41,716 nt of DNA, taken from contig JAOTWP010000022.1 of assembly GCA_029862975.1 (NCBI GenBank), positions 1 to 41,716 on the forward strand, read 5' to 3'. The notes under the pieces are model-generated. The model saw nothing but the letters and a program-made list of their open reading frames with translations, did not search any database and was not told the origin of the DNA. This stretch comes from Acidobacteriota bacterium (GTDB taxonomy: Bacteria > Acidobacteriota > Thermoanaerobaculia > Multivoradales > JAHEKO01). Of this stretch, positions 30,237 to 39,125 are shown one piece after another. Positions within the stretch are counted from its first letter, which is position 1. Every line of letters starts with the position of its first letter. The translations under genes and the position numbers were made by a program.

Positions 30237-32465
30237 ATGGAAAGTGTGGAGATGCGCGCCGCGGTATGCCATCCTTGCCGCGAAGGTTCTCCGAGGACGC
30301 TCGATGCCGGAAGCGCAGGGAACCACGGGAGAAGTCCGCTGAGGACAGCCGACGACGGTCTCGACCTGGGCGCCCTGCGGGCAAGGGCCAGGTTGCGGCG
30401 CCCGCTGCTGGCAGCCGCGGTGCTGTGGGCGGCGAGCACCGTTCCGGCGCGGGCCGTGGACGTCAACGGCAGCGTCCGGGCCTGGATCGGATCCGTCGAC
30501 GCCGGCGGGCTCCAGAGCGACGAGGAGGATCGGGCGTTCCGGTTGACGCTGACCCAGGAGCTGACGCCCTGGCTGTCGATCTTCGGGTCCTTCCGGGCCA
30601 CCAACTTCCGCACGACCTTCGGGCCGGGCCCGACGTTCGAGCGGACCTCCGAGCAGCCGGAGATCGGCCTCGCCTACAGCCGGAGGAACCTCAACGGGCG
30701 CCTGCTCTTCAGTGACCGGGCCATCCGAACGACGGACGAGAGCCAGGATCTCGACATTCGCACCTTCCTGGCGAGCCTGGATTGGCGTCCCCGGCGCGGC
30801 CCGCGGCTCGGCTTCCGCTTGCAGGACTCGACGAGCACCGCCGACGCCGTGCTCTTCGGCCGCGACACGGCGTCGCGCAGCCTCAACTTCCGCGCCGATT
30901 ACGCGAAGGCCACCTGGAACGCGCGCTACTTCTTCGATGTGACCGACATCACGAACAACAACACCGGCTCGAGCCTCGAACAGAGCCGGCACGAGCTGCG
31001 CACCGGCTATTTCGAGAGCCTGTGGGACGATCGCTGGTCGATCGTCCTGGACGCCAGGCTCGCCGACGTGCGCCAGGTCCAGGAGGCCGCGGCCGGGGCT
31101 ACGGTCGCCCTGCCGCTGCCGGCCGCCCAGGGCCTCTTCGCCATCGATTCGACCCCTGCTCTCGGTGAGCTGGAGCCGGCGCCACAGCTCATCGACGGCG
31201 ACACGGCGCAGCCGGCGGCGCCCGGCGTCGAGATCGGCGGTGCCAATACGTTTCGCAACATCGGCCTCGATATGGGGGTCAGCCGTCCGGTCAGCGCGCT
31301 GGAGGTGAGCGTCGACACTCCGTCCGGACCCGTCGTCTGGCAGGTCTGGCAGAGCCCGGACAACTCGAGCTGGTTCGAGGTCGGCCCGGTGGCGTCGGAC
31401 TTCGACGCCGGGTTTCTGCGCTACAACCTGCGGTTTCCAGAGACCACGGCTCAATACTTCAAGGCGGTCAACCTGTCGGTCAACCCGGTCCTCGACGTGT
31501 CCGTGACGGAGATCCGGGCGCTGCGGGCCGCCGGCGCGCTCGAGCGCACGGAAGGCACCGGCAGCGAGTACTGGCTGAATCTCCAGACCAGCTTGCAGGC
31601 CACCGAGAGGATCGAGGTCTCGGTCGGCGCCAATCTGCGGCGGGATCAGGACCTCGTCGCCACCGACGTGCGCCGCAGCTACGACGAGCGCGGGCTTTCG
31701 GCGCAGGTGCGCTCGGACCTCGGCGCCAACCTGCAGCTGCGCCTCGGATACCGGATCGCCGAGCTCGACGAGAAGGTCGAGCCCGCGCTCGAGCGCCGGC
31801 AGGAGACCGCGACCGCCGCGCTCGACTGGCAGCCGCTCGAAGCCGTCGGCGTGCTCTTCACGGCCCAGCAGCGCGATGAGACGGATGGCGCCCAGCTCTT
31901 GAGCGCCACCGATTCGCTGACCCTCCAGGCCGTCACCCGGATCTTCCCCGATCTCGTCCTCAACTCGACCTTCGGCGTCGCCGACACGAGCAACCTGCTC
32001 TTCGGCTTCTCGCAGGAGACCCGTTTCGTCGTCGAGACGGTCGAGGCCCGGCCCAACGACAGGTGGCTGCTCGGAGGGACGCTGTCGCGTCACGAGTACG
32101 ACTCGGCGGGGCGGGTCGTCGTCACCTTCCGCACCGGCGCCCGGCTGCGGGCATCCTGGTTCGCGACTCCCTTCCTGTCGCTGAGCGGGGAGTGGGGGAG
32201 GAGCGAAGACGACCTCGGCGGCACCACGACGCGGCGCCTCGGCGCGCAGTGGTCGCCGGGACCCAAGCTGGCGCTCGCGGCCAGCTTTTTCGAGACGGAT
32301 GCCTCCACGGGCGGCGGTACGTCGAACCTAGCCTTTGATGGCAGCTACCGGCTCAATCGATGGTTCCGGATGTGGCTGGCGCTCAGCGAAGCCGAGTCGC
32401 TCATCGCCACCCAGGAGCCGCAGACGACCGAAGCACTGAGGCTGGGTATCTCTGCGATATTCTGA
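30237..32465 (+). CDS. Large outer-membrane beta-barrel (porin-like) protein with internal discoidin-like domain
   Basis: Secretion-like LRRPLLAAAVLWAASTVPARA, long alternating beta-strand pattern, C-terminal Phe (LRLGISAIF); start codon uncertain. Confidence 0.75.
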   Translation: MESVEMRAAVCHPCREGSPRTLDAGSAGNHGRSPLRTADDGLDLGALRARARLRRPLLAAAVLWAASTVPARAVDVNGSVRAWIGSVDAGGLQSDEEDRAFRLTLTQELTPWLSIFGSFRATNFRTTFGPGPTFERTSEQPEIGLAYSRRNLNGRLLFSDRAIRTTDESQDLDIRTFLASLDWRPRRGPRLGFRLQDSTSTADAVLFGRDTASRSLNFRADYAKATWNARYFFDVTDITNNNTGSSLEQSRHELRTGYFESLWDDRWSIVLDARLADVRQVQEAAAGATVALPLPAAQGLFAIDSTPALGELEPAPQLIDGDTAQPAAPGVEIGGANTFRNIGLDMGVSRPVSALEVSVDTPSGPVVWQVWQSPDNSSWFEVGPVASDFDAGFLRYNLRFPETTAQYFKAVNLSVNPVLDVSVTEIRALRAAGALERTEGTGSEYWLNLQTSLQATERIEVSVGANLRRDQDLVATDVRRSYDERGLSAQVRSDLGANLQLRLGYRIAELDEKVEPALERRQETATAALDWQPLEAVGVLFTAQQRDETDGAQLLSATDSLTLQAVTRIFPDLVLNSTFGVADTSNLLFGFSQETRFVVETVEARPNDRWLLGGTLSRHEYDSAGRVVVTFRTGARLRASWFATPFLSLSGEWGRSEDDLGGTTTRRLGAQWSPGPKLALAASFFETDASTGGGTSNLAFDGSYRLNRWFRMWLALSEAESLIATQEPQTTEALRLGISAIF

Positions 32466-32486
32466 TCACGAATGGGAAGGTCCGCC

Positions 32487-33065
32487 ATGACAGAGTTGAG
32501 ACCCACGGTCGCCGCCTCGATCCTCATCGCCGGGCTGACGCTGCTCGGCTGCTCGGGCAATCTCGCCACGACCGAGTTCACGAACCCCCGCTTCGACTTC
32601 GGCTTCGTGGAGCGGGTGGCGGTGATGCCTCTCGAGGACCTGGCCGGCGATCGTCAGGCGGGGCTTCGCGCGACGCGGATGCTGATCACCGAGCTCCTGG
32701 CTTCGGGCGCAGTGGACGTCGTCGAGCCCGGCGAGCTGCAGGCCGTCGCCGATCGGGTCGTCCGCGGCCGCGGCCTGCCCTCCAAGGACGAGATCCTCGA
32801 GCTCGGCCGCCAGCTCGAGGTCCAGGCCGTCATCGTGGGGAGCGTGACGCAGTCCGAGGTGCTGCGCTCCGGCGCCGTCAGCGTGCCCGTGGTCACCCTC
32901 GACCTCCACATGCTGGAGACCGAGACCGGCACGGCGGTGTGGGCGGTGACCCACACCGAAAGAGGGTCGGGCGCTGCCGCGAAGTGGCTCGGGACCGGGG
33001 CGGAGCCGATCTCGGCGACGACCCGTAAGTGCGTCCAAGAGGCGCTGCGGAGCTTGTTTGGATGA
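32487..33065 (+). CDS. Lipoprotein with CsgG/LpoB-like domain
   Basis: Lipobox LTLLGC; VERVAVMPLEDLAGDRQAGLRATRMLITELLASGAVDVVEPGEL...VQAVIVGSVTQSE; GGGAAGG RBS before ATG 32487 (alternative ATG at 32472). Confidence 0.72.
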   Translation: MTELRPTVAASILIAGLTLLGCSGNLATTEFTNPRFDFGFVERVAVMPLEDLAGDRQAGLRATRMLITELLASGAVDVVEPGELQAVADRVVRGRGLPSKDEILELGRQLEVQAVIVGSVTQSEVLRSGAVSVPVVTLDLHMLETETGTAVWAVTHTERGSGAAAKWLGTGAEPISATTRKCVQEALRSLFG

Positions 33066-34213
33066 GGCCGGCCACCTTCGCCGGCTCCCTGCTCCTCCTC
33101 GTGGCCGCCGGACTCACCCCACCCGTGGCGGCGGAGCTGCCGCCCGGCCGCGGCGCTCTGCTGCCGGTACAGGACCGCGTCGGGGCAGCGCGGTTCGCCG
33201 GCCTCACCGAGACCCTGCTGCGACGGGAGCTCGAGCCGCTCCGCGACCTGGCCGCGAGCGACGCGGCGCGGGCCGTGCTGCGCTCCCTGCGAATCCGCGA
33301 TGCCGGCAGCGAGTCGCCGGAGCGACTGGCCGCGCTCGCGGACCGGCTGGGAGCCGAGTGGTTCTTCCTTGCCACGCTGCACGAAGCGAGATCCGGCCGG
33401 CGGTCGGCGCGCGACGGCGGCGGGACGCCGACCGATTCCGACTTCGACGATGCCGGCGAGCTTCCGCTCGTGGTCCTCTCGGCCCTCGTCTTGCGGCCCG
33501 ACTCCGAGGAGCTCTGGTGGGCGGGCTTCCACGCCGCGTCCGGTCTCGAAGGCCGGGGCGCCTTCGGTCGCGGGGGGATCGAGACCCTGGACGAGCTGGT
33601 CGCGACCGCGGTTCGCGCTCTCGTCGCGGCGGCCGATGGGCCGGAAGCGTCCCAGGAGCGGACGCGTCTGCGCCGCCGGAAAGGCGGGTTCTTGCGGGCG
33701 TCGCACGAACCCTCGCCGCCCGGCCGCGTTGCGGTGATTCCCATGGACTCGGCCGCCGTGACGACTCCGGGCGCCTCGGCCGCGGTGGCGACCGCGGCGC
33801 TGCTCGCCGCCCTCGAGGACTTCGGCTTCAAGGCTCTGCTGCCGGGTCTCGTGCGGACCATCCGGCAGCAGAGCGGGCAGGGGCAGCACGGGGCCGCGAG
33901 CCGCTCCGAATGGGAGGCTCTGGCTCGCGAGGGGGGTGCGAAGTGGGTGGCCACGGGCACCGTGGAGACCTATCGCGGCGGCCGGGGGGGGATCCCCGAC
34001 CCGGAGGTCGCCCTCGCCGTCCGTTTTCTCGACGCCGCAGACGGCAGGATCGCGTGGCTCGACGGGCTCGAGCGAACCGGCAGCGACACGGCGGTCGTCT
34101 TCGACCGCGGTCGGATCTACACGGCGGGCGGCCTGGCCTACGAGATGATGCGCGCCTTGTTCGGCGCGATGCGGACCGGCTCCGGCAACGCTGGGACGGC
34201 CGGGGGTAGCTGA
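33062..34213 (+). CDS. Exported protein with two CsgG/TolB-N-like modules
   Basis: ATGA overlap with preceding stop; signal peptide; halves GRGALLPVQDRVG..LADRLGAEWFFLATLHEA and GRVAVIPMDSAAV..AREGGAKWVATGTVETY...VRFLDAADGRIAWLDGL. Confidence 0.6.
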   Translation: MRPATFAGSLLLLVAAGLTPPVAAELPPGRGALLPVQDRVGAARFAGLTETLLRRELEPLRDLAASDAARAVLRSLRIRDAGSESPERLAALADRLGAEWFFLATLHEARSGRRSARDGGGTPTDSDFDDAGELPLVVLSALVLRPDSEELWWAGFHAASGLEGRGAFGRGGIETLDELVATAVRALVAAADGPEASQERTRLRRRKGGFLRASHEPSPPGRVAVIPMDSAAVTTPGASAAVATAALLAALEDFGFKALLPGLVRTIRQQSGQGQHGAASRSEWEALAREGGAKWVATGTVETYRGGRGGIPDPEVALAVRFLDAADGRIAWLDGLERTGSDTAVVFDRGRIYTAGGLAYEMMRALFGAMRTGSGNAGTAGGS

Positions 34214-34217
34214 CGCG

Positions 34218-35948
34218 ATGATCTTCGATTCCCTCGCGTTTTCCAGGCCGGCCGCTCCCCTCGTGGCCGCCTGCGCCCTCTTCGGGGCCGTGGCGGCCGG
34301 TTCGCAGATGGAGCTTCCTCCGACGACGGTCGCCGTGGTCAACGGCGAAGCGATCACGATCGAGGACCTGGAGAAGAGCCTGGAGACCCTCCACGGGGAA
34401 GCGGAGACCGCCCAGCGGTCTCCCGCCCGCCTCGAGCGGCTCCTGTTCAAGGCCGTCAACGACGTGCTCATCGGCCAGGAGGCGCGGGTCCTCGGTCTCC
34501 ACGAGGAGCCCCCCATTCCGGAGACGCTCGAGCGCAACCGCCGCCGTCTCGCTCTCTCCATCCTCGAGCGCGAGGAGATCGAGGGTCCCGCCGAGCCGGG
34601 GGACGACGAGGTGACGGCGATCTTCGAGGAAAGGTACCGCCGGGCCAGCTTCCACGTCCTGACCGCCGGGGACTTCGAAGGCGCGGAGCGGATCCTCGAC
34701 GCGCTGCGCGCGGGCGTCGACATCGGAACCGTGGCGCGCGAGCAGTCGATCGATCCCTACCGCGAGCAGGGCGGCCTCGTCGAGGGCGTCGCGAGGAAGG
34801 ACCTGCAGCTCGTCATCGCCGACCTCGTCTTCACGCTGGCCCCCAACGAGGTCGCCGGTCCCGTGCAGACCGATCTCGGCTGGTCGGTCGTCGTCGCGCA
34901 GTCCTTCCAGGGCCCGGACCCGGAGCTCTTCGAGGAGGCTCGCCCGCTGCTCGAGCGCCTGGCCAGGCAGCGCCGCGAGTCGACCCTGCGCCAGGAGCTC
35001 CTGGCCGGGCTGCGTTCGCGCCACGCCGTCTGGATCGATCGCGACCTGGTCGATTCGATCTCGCCCGTGCGGCGCCGGGACGGCCGGCTGACCGCCGAGA
35101 GCCCCGGCCCGGAGACGGTGGTCGCCAGGATCGGCGACGAGATCACTCTGTCCGGCGACGAGTACGCGGTGGCGCTCGAGCGCCGCTGGCGGACGATTCC
35201 CGACGAGGAGGCGGCGCGGGCGGCCGGACCGATCATCCTCGAGAACCTGATCAACGAGCGACTGCTCCTCGCCGAGGCCTACCGCCGCGGCTATCACGAG
35301 CTTCCCGCGGTACGGCGGGCGCTCCACCGGCTGGAGACCGACCTGGTCGTCCCGAAGTACCTGAGCTCGGTGCTCGCCGCCGGCGTCGAGGTGTCCGAAG
35401 AGGAGATGCGCGCCTACTACGAAGAGACCAAGGCCGGCCTCAAGCGGCCGCCTCGCGTGCAGCTCGGGCAGATCACCGTTCCGTCCCTGGAGGAGGCCGA
35501 GAGCGTTGCCGCCGCGTTGCGCGGCGGCTCCGACCTCGGCTGGCTGGCCGAGCGGCACTCGACCGACGGGCTCAGGGACAAGGGAGGAGTCAAGGGCTGG
35601 TCGGTGGTCCGGCCGGGCGGAGCCGGGCTCGACGCGGCGCTCCTCGCGGCGGAGACCGGAGCGACTCTCGACCCGGTGCCGGGGGACGGCGATTCCTGGG
35701 TGGTCTACAAGGTGCTGGCGCGGGAGGAGCAGGGGGTCTACTCGTACGAAGAGGTGTCCGGCAACATGCGCGAAGCGGTCTTCCGGCGGGAATTCACGGC
35801 GGTGCTCGATCGTTTCATCCAGAGTGCCCGCAGCCGGTCCGAGATCGAGGTCCGGGAGGACGTCCTCGCGGCTCTCGAGCTCTCGGGCACGCAGGAGGTC
35901 GAGGACGGCTCGGGACATGGAGGACATGGGGTACACGGTGAGGGCTGA
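34218..35948 (+). CDS. Exported PpiC/SurA-type peptidyl-prolyl cis-trans isomerase
   Basis: VAVVNGEAITIEDLEKSLE SurA-N-like; two rotamase-like regions (VAREQSIDPYREQGGLVEGVARKDL; LAERHSTDGLRDKGGVKGWSVV); His-rich C-terminus GHGGHGVHGEG. Confidence 0.85.
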   Translation: MIFDSLAFSRPAAPLVAACALFGAVAAGSQMELPPTTVAVVNGEAITIEDLEKSLETLHGEAETAQRSPARLERLLFKAVNDVLIGQEARVLGLHEEPPIPETLERNRRRLALSILEREEIEGPAEPGDDEVTAIFEERYRRASFHVLTAGDFEGAERILDALRAGVDIGTVAREQSIDPYREQGGLVEGVARKDLQLVIADLVFTLAPNEVAGPVQTDLGWSVVVAQSFQGPDPELFEEARPLLERLARQRRESTLRQELLAGLRSRHAVWIDRDLVDSISPVRRRDGRLTAESPGPETVVARIGDEITLSGDEYAVALERRWRTIPDEEAARAAGPIILENLINERLLLAEAYRRGYHELPAVRRALHRLETDLVVPKYLSSVLAAGVEVSEEEMRAYYEETKAGLKRPPRVQLGQITVPSLEEAESVAAALRGGSDLGWLAERHSTDGLRDKGGVKGWSVVRPGGAGLDAALLAAETGATLDPVPGDGDSWVVYKVLAREEQGVYSYEEVSGNMREAVFRREFTAVLDRFIQSARSRSEIEVREDVLAALELSGTQEVEDGSGHGGHGVHGEG

Positions 35949-37875
35949 GCGCCGGCTCGGGGGCCTCGCGATCGCCTTCTGCGTGACGTTTCTCGGCCTC
36001 GCGGGCTGGCGGGCGGCCGAGGCGCAGCTGCGCCCGGGCGCGCGCTTCGAGGAGAAGGGCCAGTGCCTGGAGTGCCACGCCGAGGTGGCGCGCGCGGTCC
36101 GCGAGCCCCATGCGCCCGTGGGGAAGGGCGACTGCGCGGCGTGCCACAAGCCGCACGGACTCGTCGGCGCCTTGCGGCTGCAGGCGGAGGAGCCGGCCCT
36201 GTGTCTCGAGTGCCACTCGGGGCAGGCCGCGGAGCTGGCGGCGAGCCATCAGCATCCCGAAGCCGGCAAGTGCTCCGCATGCCACGATCCGCACGGCTCG
36301 GACCACCCGGCGATGCTCGTCGAGCCCGAGAGAGAGCTCTGTCTGAGCTGCCATGAGGACTCCGGCTTCACGCGTCCGGTCGTCCATGCGCCGGCGGCGG
36401 AGGACTGCTCCTCCTGCCACCTGCCGCACGGCGGCCCCAATCCGCGCCTCCTCGAGCTCGAGCAAGAGGCGCTCTGCGCTACCTGCCACGACGCCGGCCC
36501 GGGGGCGGACTTCGCGACCGCCCACGGCGGCTATGCGGCCGCCGGCTCCGACTGCTCGTCGTGCCACGTGCCGCACTCGGGCTCGACGGAGGCGCTGCTG
36601 CGCGCCTCGGTCCACCCGGAGATGACCTGCGACACGTGCCACGACCCGAGCGCACCGGCCGCTGCGCTCGGGCCGGAGCTCTGCCTCGACTGCCACGAGC
36701 TGCCCCTCGAGCCCGCCGGCGGCTCGCTGCACTACCCGGCCGCGGAGGGCGCCTGTCTCGACTGCCACGACCCCCACGCCACGGACCACCAGCCGCTGCT
36801 GCTCGCCGCCGAGCGCGAGCTGTGCACCGAATGCCACGACGACGTGGCGGCTGCTCTCGACCTGCCGAGCGTGCATCCCGTGGCCGGGGAGTGCTCCTCG
36901 TGCCACGCCGGGCACGCGGCCAGCCACCCGCTGCTGCTCGCGGCCGAGGGGCGGGAGCTCTGCGTGGAGTGCCACGAGGATCCCGAGACCTCGGGCGCAG
37001 CGGTGGTGCACCCGCCGGCGGCCGGCGACTGCCTCGACTGCCACGGCCCCCACGGGACGCCGATCCGCGGCCTGCTCGTCGCCTCCCAGGAAGACCTGTG
37101 CGGAGAGTGCCACCCCGGGGTCGGCAACCGCTCCGGCCTCCCCGTCGTGCACGCGCCTGTGGCCGCCGGGGAGTGCTCGGCCTGCCATCTGCCGCACTCG
37201 GGCGGCGCGCTGCTCCTGCAGGCCGAGGGGGCCGAGCTGTGCGGCGAGTGCCACGAGTCGACCCTCCTGGCGGTGGCCGAGAGCGACCGGCATCTGCCCT
37301 TCGCGGACGGGGACTGCGCAACCTGCCACGCCGCCCACGCGTCGGAGCTCGAGAACCTGATGGCCGCTTCCGTCGGCAGCGTGTGCTCCGAGTGCCACGA
37401 CGTCGAGACGACGGCGCCGGCCGGCGGCAGCGCCCACCGCCCCGTCGTCGAGGGCGACTGCACGGCCTGTCATCAACCCCACGGCAGCGCGATCGCGGGC
37501 TTTCTCCAGGCCAGTCCGCGCCCTCTGTGCACGAGCTGCCACAGCGAGGTCGAGACCCGGCTGGCGACCCTCGACGCGCATCCGCCGGCCGTCGATGACG
37601 ATGGCTGCCTGACGTGCCACGGAGCCCACGCCTCGCCGCACGCCAACCTGCTCGCACAGAAGGTCGACGCATTGTGCACCGACTGCCACGACGGCGAGTC
37701 CGAGGAGTTCCGGAGCCTCCATCTCGGCCTGCCGGCGACGGCGATCGACTGCGGTGGCTGTCACGATCCGCATGCCTCCGAGGGCTCCGGCATGCTGCTG
37801 CCGCGGCTCCACTTCCCGTTCGCCGAGCGCGAGTGCTCGCTCTGCCACGAGGACACCGGGGGGACCGCGCCATGA
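35917..37875 (+). CDS. 26-heme doubled-CXXCH multiheme c-type cytochrome
   Basis: 26 CXXCH motifs counted, largely alternating LCxECH and DCxxCHxPHG; signal peptide; alternative start GTG 35938. Confidence 0.92.
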   Translation: MEDMGYTVRAERRLGGLAIAFCVTFLGLAGWRAAEAQLRPGARFEEKGQCLECHAEVARAVREPHAPVGKGDCAACHKPHGLVGALRLQAEEPALCLECHSGQAAELAASHQHPEAGKCSACHDPHGSDHPAMLVEPERELCLSCHEDSGFTRPVVHAPAAEDCSSCHLPHGGPNPRLLELEQEALCATCHDAGPGADFATAHGGYAAAGSDCSSCHVPHSGSTEALLRASVHPEMTCDTCHDPSAPAAALGPELCLDCHELPLEPAGGSLHYPAAEGACLDCHDPHATDHQPLLLAAERELCTECHDDVAAALDLPSVHPVAGECSSCHAGHAASHPLLLAAEGRELCVECHEDPETSGAAVVHPPAAGDCLDCHGPHGTPIRGLLVASQEDLCGECHPGVGNRSGLPVVHAPVAAGECSACHLPHSGGALLLQAEGAELCGECHESTLLAVAESDRHLPFADGDCATCHAAHASELENLMAASVGSVCSECHDVETTAPAGGSAHRPVVEGDCTACHQPHGSAIAGFLQASPRPLCTSCHSEVETRLATLDAHPPAVDDDGCLTCHGAHASPHANLLAQKVDALCTDCHDGESEEFRSLHLGLPATAIDCGGCHDPHASEGSGMLLPRLHFPFAERECSLCHEDTGGTAP

Positions 37876-39125
37876 CGACGTCGAGATCCCGCCTCGCGGT
37901 GCTCCTGCTGCCGCCGCTCGCCGCCGTCCTCTGGCTCGCGCCGGCGGCGAGCGGGGTCCCCGTGGATCAGGGCGAGGTCTGCCTCGAGTGCCATGACGAC
38001 GTCGCCGCCGAGCTCAGGCTGCCGGTCGAGCATCCGCCCGCCAAGGAGGCGGAGTGCTCCTCCTGCCACAACCCCCACGCGGCGCGCGACGCGGGTCTGC
38101 TGCTCGAGAGGCCGGCGATCCTCTGCGTCGAGTGCCACGCCGACGTCGCGGAGCAGCTGGGGCGGAGGGTCCTCCATCAGCCGGTGGCGGAAGGCCGCTG
38201 CACGAGCTGCCACCGGCCGCACGGCGCCGGCCACGAGAAGCTGCTCCTCGCGGCGGGCGCCGACCTCTGCGTGACGTGCCACGCGGACGTCGCCGGTTGG
38301 CGAGGACTCGCCAACCAGCACTCGCCGTTCGAGCGCGGGCGCTGCACCGACTGCCACGAGCCGCATGGCAGCGAGCACGAGCGCCTGCAGCGGAAGGCCG
38401 GCGGCGAGGTGTGCTCGAAATGCCATCCCGTGAGCGCCAAGTTCCGCTCCGATCACGGCGGCTACCCGGTGGAGCAGGCGAACTGCCGGCAGTGCCACGA
38501 TCCCCACGCCTCCAAGCAGGCCGGGCTCCTGCAGCCCAACGTCCACGAGCCCTTCGCGGCCGGCGACTGCACGCTGTGTCACGTCGCGGTCGGCTCGCCG
38601 GCACCGTTCGCGCTCCGTGTCACCCAGGACGAGCTCTGCGGCGACTGCCACGAGGACGCGGTCGAGGAGAACCGGTCGGCGGCGTTCCCGCACGTCGCGG
38701 CCGGCGGCTCGCGCTGCTCGGCCTGTCACAACCCCCATGGCGGGCAGGGCGGGAGCCTCCTGCGGCGCGAGACCAACGAGCTGTGCCTGTCGTGCCACGA
38801 CCCGGGGGGCAGCGCCACCGGCGGGGCGGGTCACTTCCAGACCCACTCCGAGCTCGGCTGCGATACCTGCCACGCTCCGCACGGCGGCGATCGGCCGGTG
38901 CTGCTGGCGGACGATCCCATCGAGCTGTGCGGCCTGTGCCACTCGCACCAGCACGCCATCACGCATCCGCTGGGCGAGGAGGTGCGGGATCCGCGCAACG
39001 GCCAGGCGCTGGACTGTCTGTCCTGCCACGGCATCCACGAGGCGACGGCGGACAAGTACCTCCACAAGAGCGGCACCCGCGATCTCTGCCTCGGCTGCCA
39101 CAAGGACAAGGGGGTGGTGCGTTGA
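37872..39125 (+). CDS. 16-heme doubled-CXXCH multiheme c-type cytochrome
   Basis: 16 CXXCH motifs counted; signal peptide; ATGA overlap with preceding gene. Confidence 0.92.
   Translation: MTTSRSRLAVLLLPPLAAVLWLAPAASGVPVDQGEVCLECHDDVAAELRLPVEHPPAKEAECSSCHNPHAARDAGLLLERPAILCVECHADVAEQLGRRVLHQPVAEGRCTSCHRPHGAGHEKLLLAAGADLCVTCHADVAGWRGLANQHSPFERGRCTDCHEPHGSEHERLQRKAGGEVCSKCHPVSAKFRSDHGGYPVEQANCRQCHDPHASKQAGLLQPNVHEPFAAGDCTLCHVAVGSPAPFALRVTQDELCGDCHEDAVEENRSAAFPHVAAGGSRCSACHNPHGGQGGSLLRRETNELCLSCHDPGGSATGGAGHFQTHSELGCDTCHAPHGGDRPVLLADDPIELCGLCHSHQHAITHPLGEEVRDPRNGQALDCLSCHGIHEATADKYLHKSGTRDLCLGCHKDKGVVR

Noticed and set aside
30237-30300. CHPC near the N-terminus of the porin ORF as a possible heme/redox motif
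   Set aside because: Not CXXCH, and it lies upstream of the likely signal peptide, probably outside the true coding start
35815-37848. Long minus-strand ORFs antisense to the 26-heme cytochrome (and similarly at 37761-39101, 33828-36149, 30180-32093)
   Set aside because: Shadow ORFs caused by high GC and repetitive CXXCH codons; sense strand has signal peptides and heme motifs
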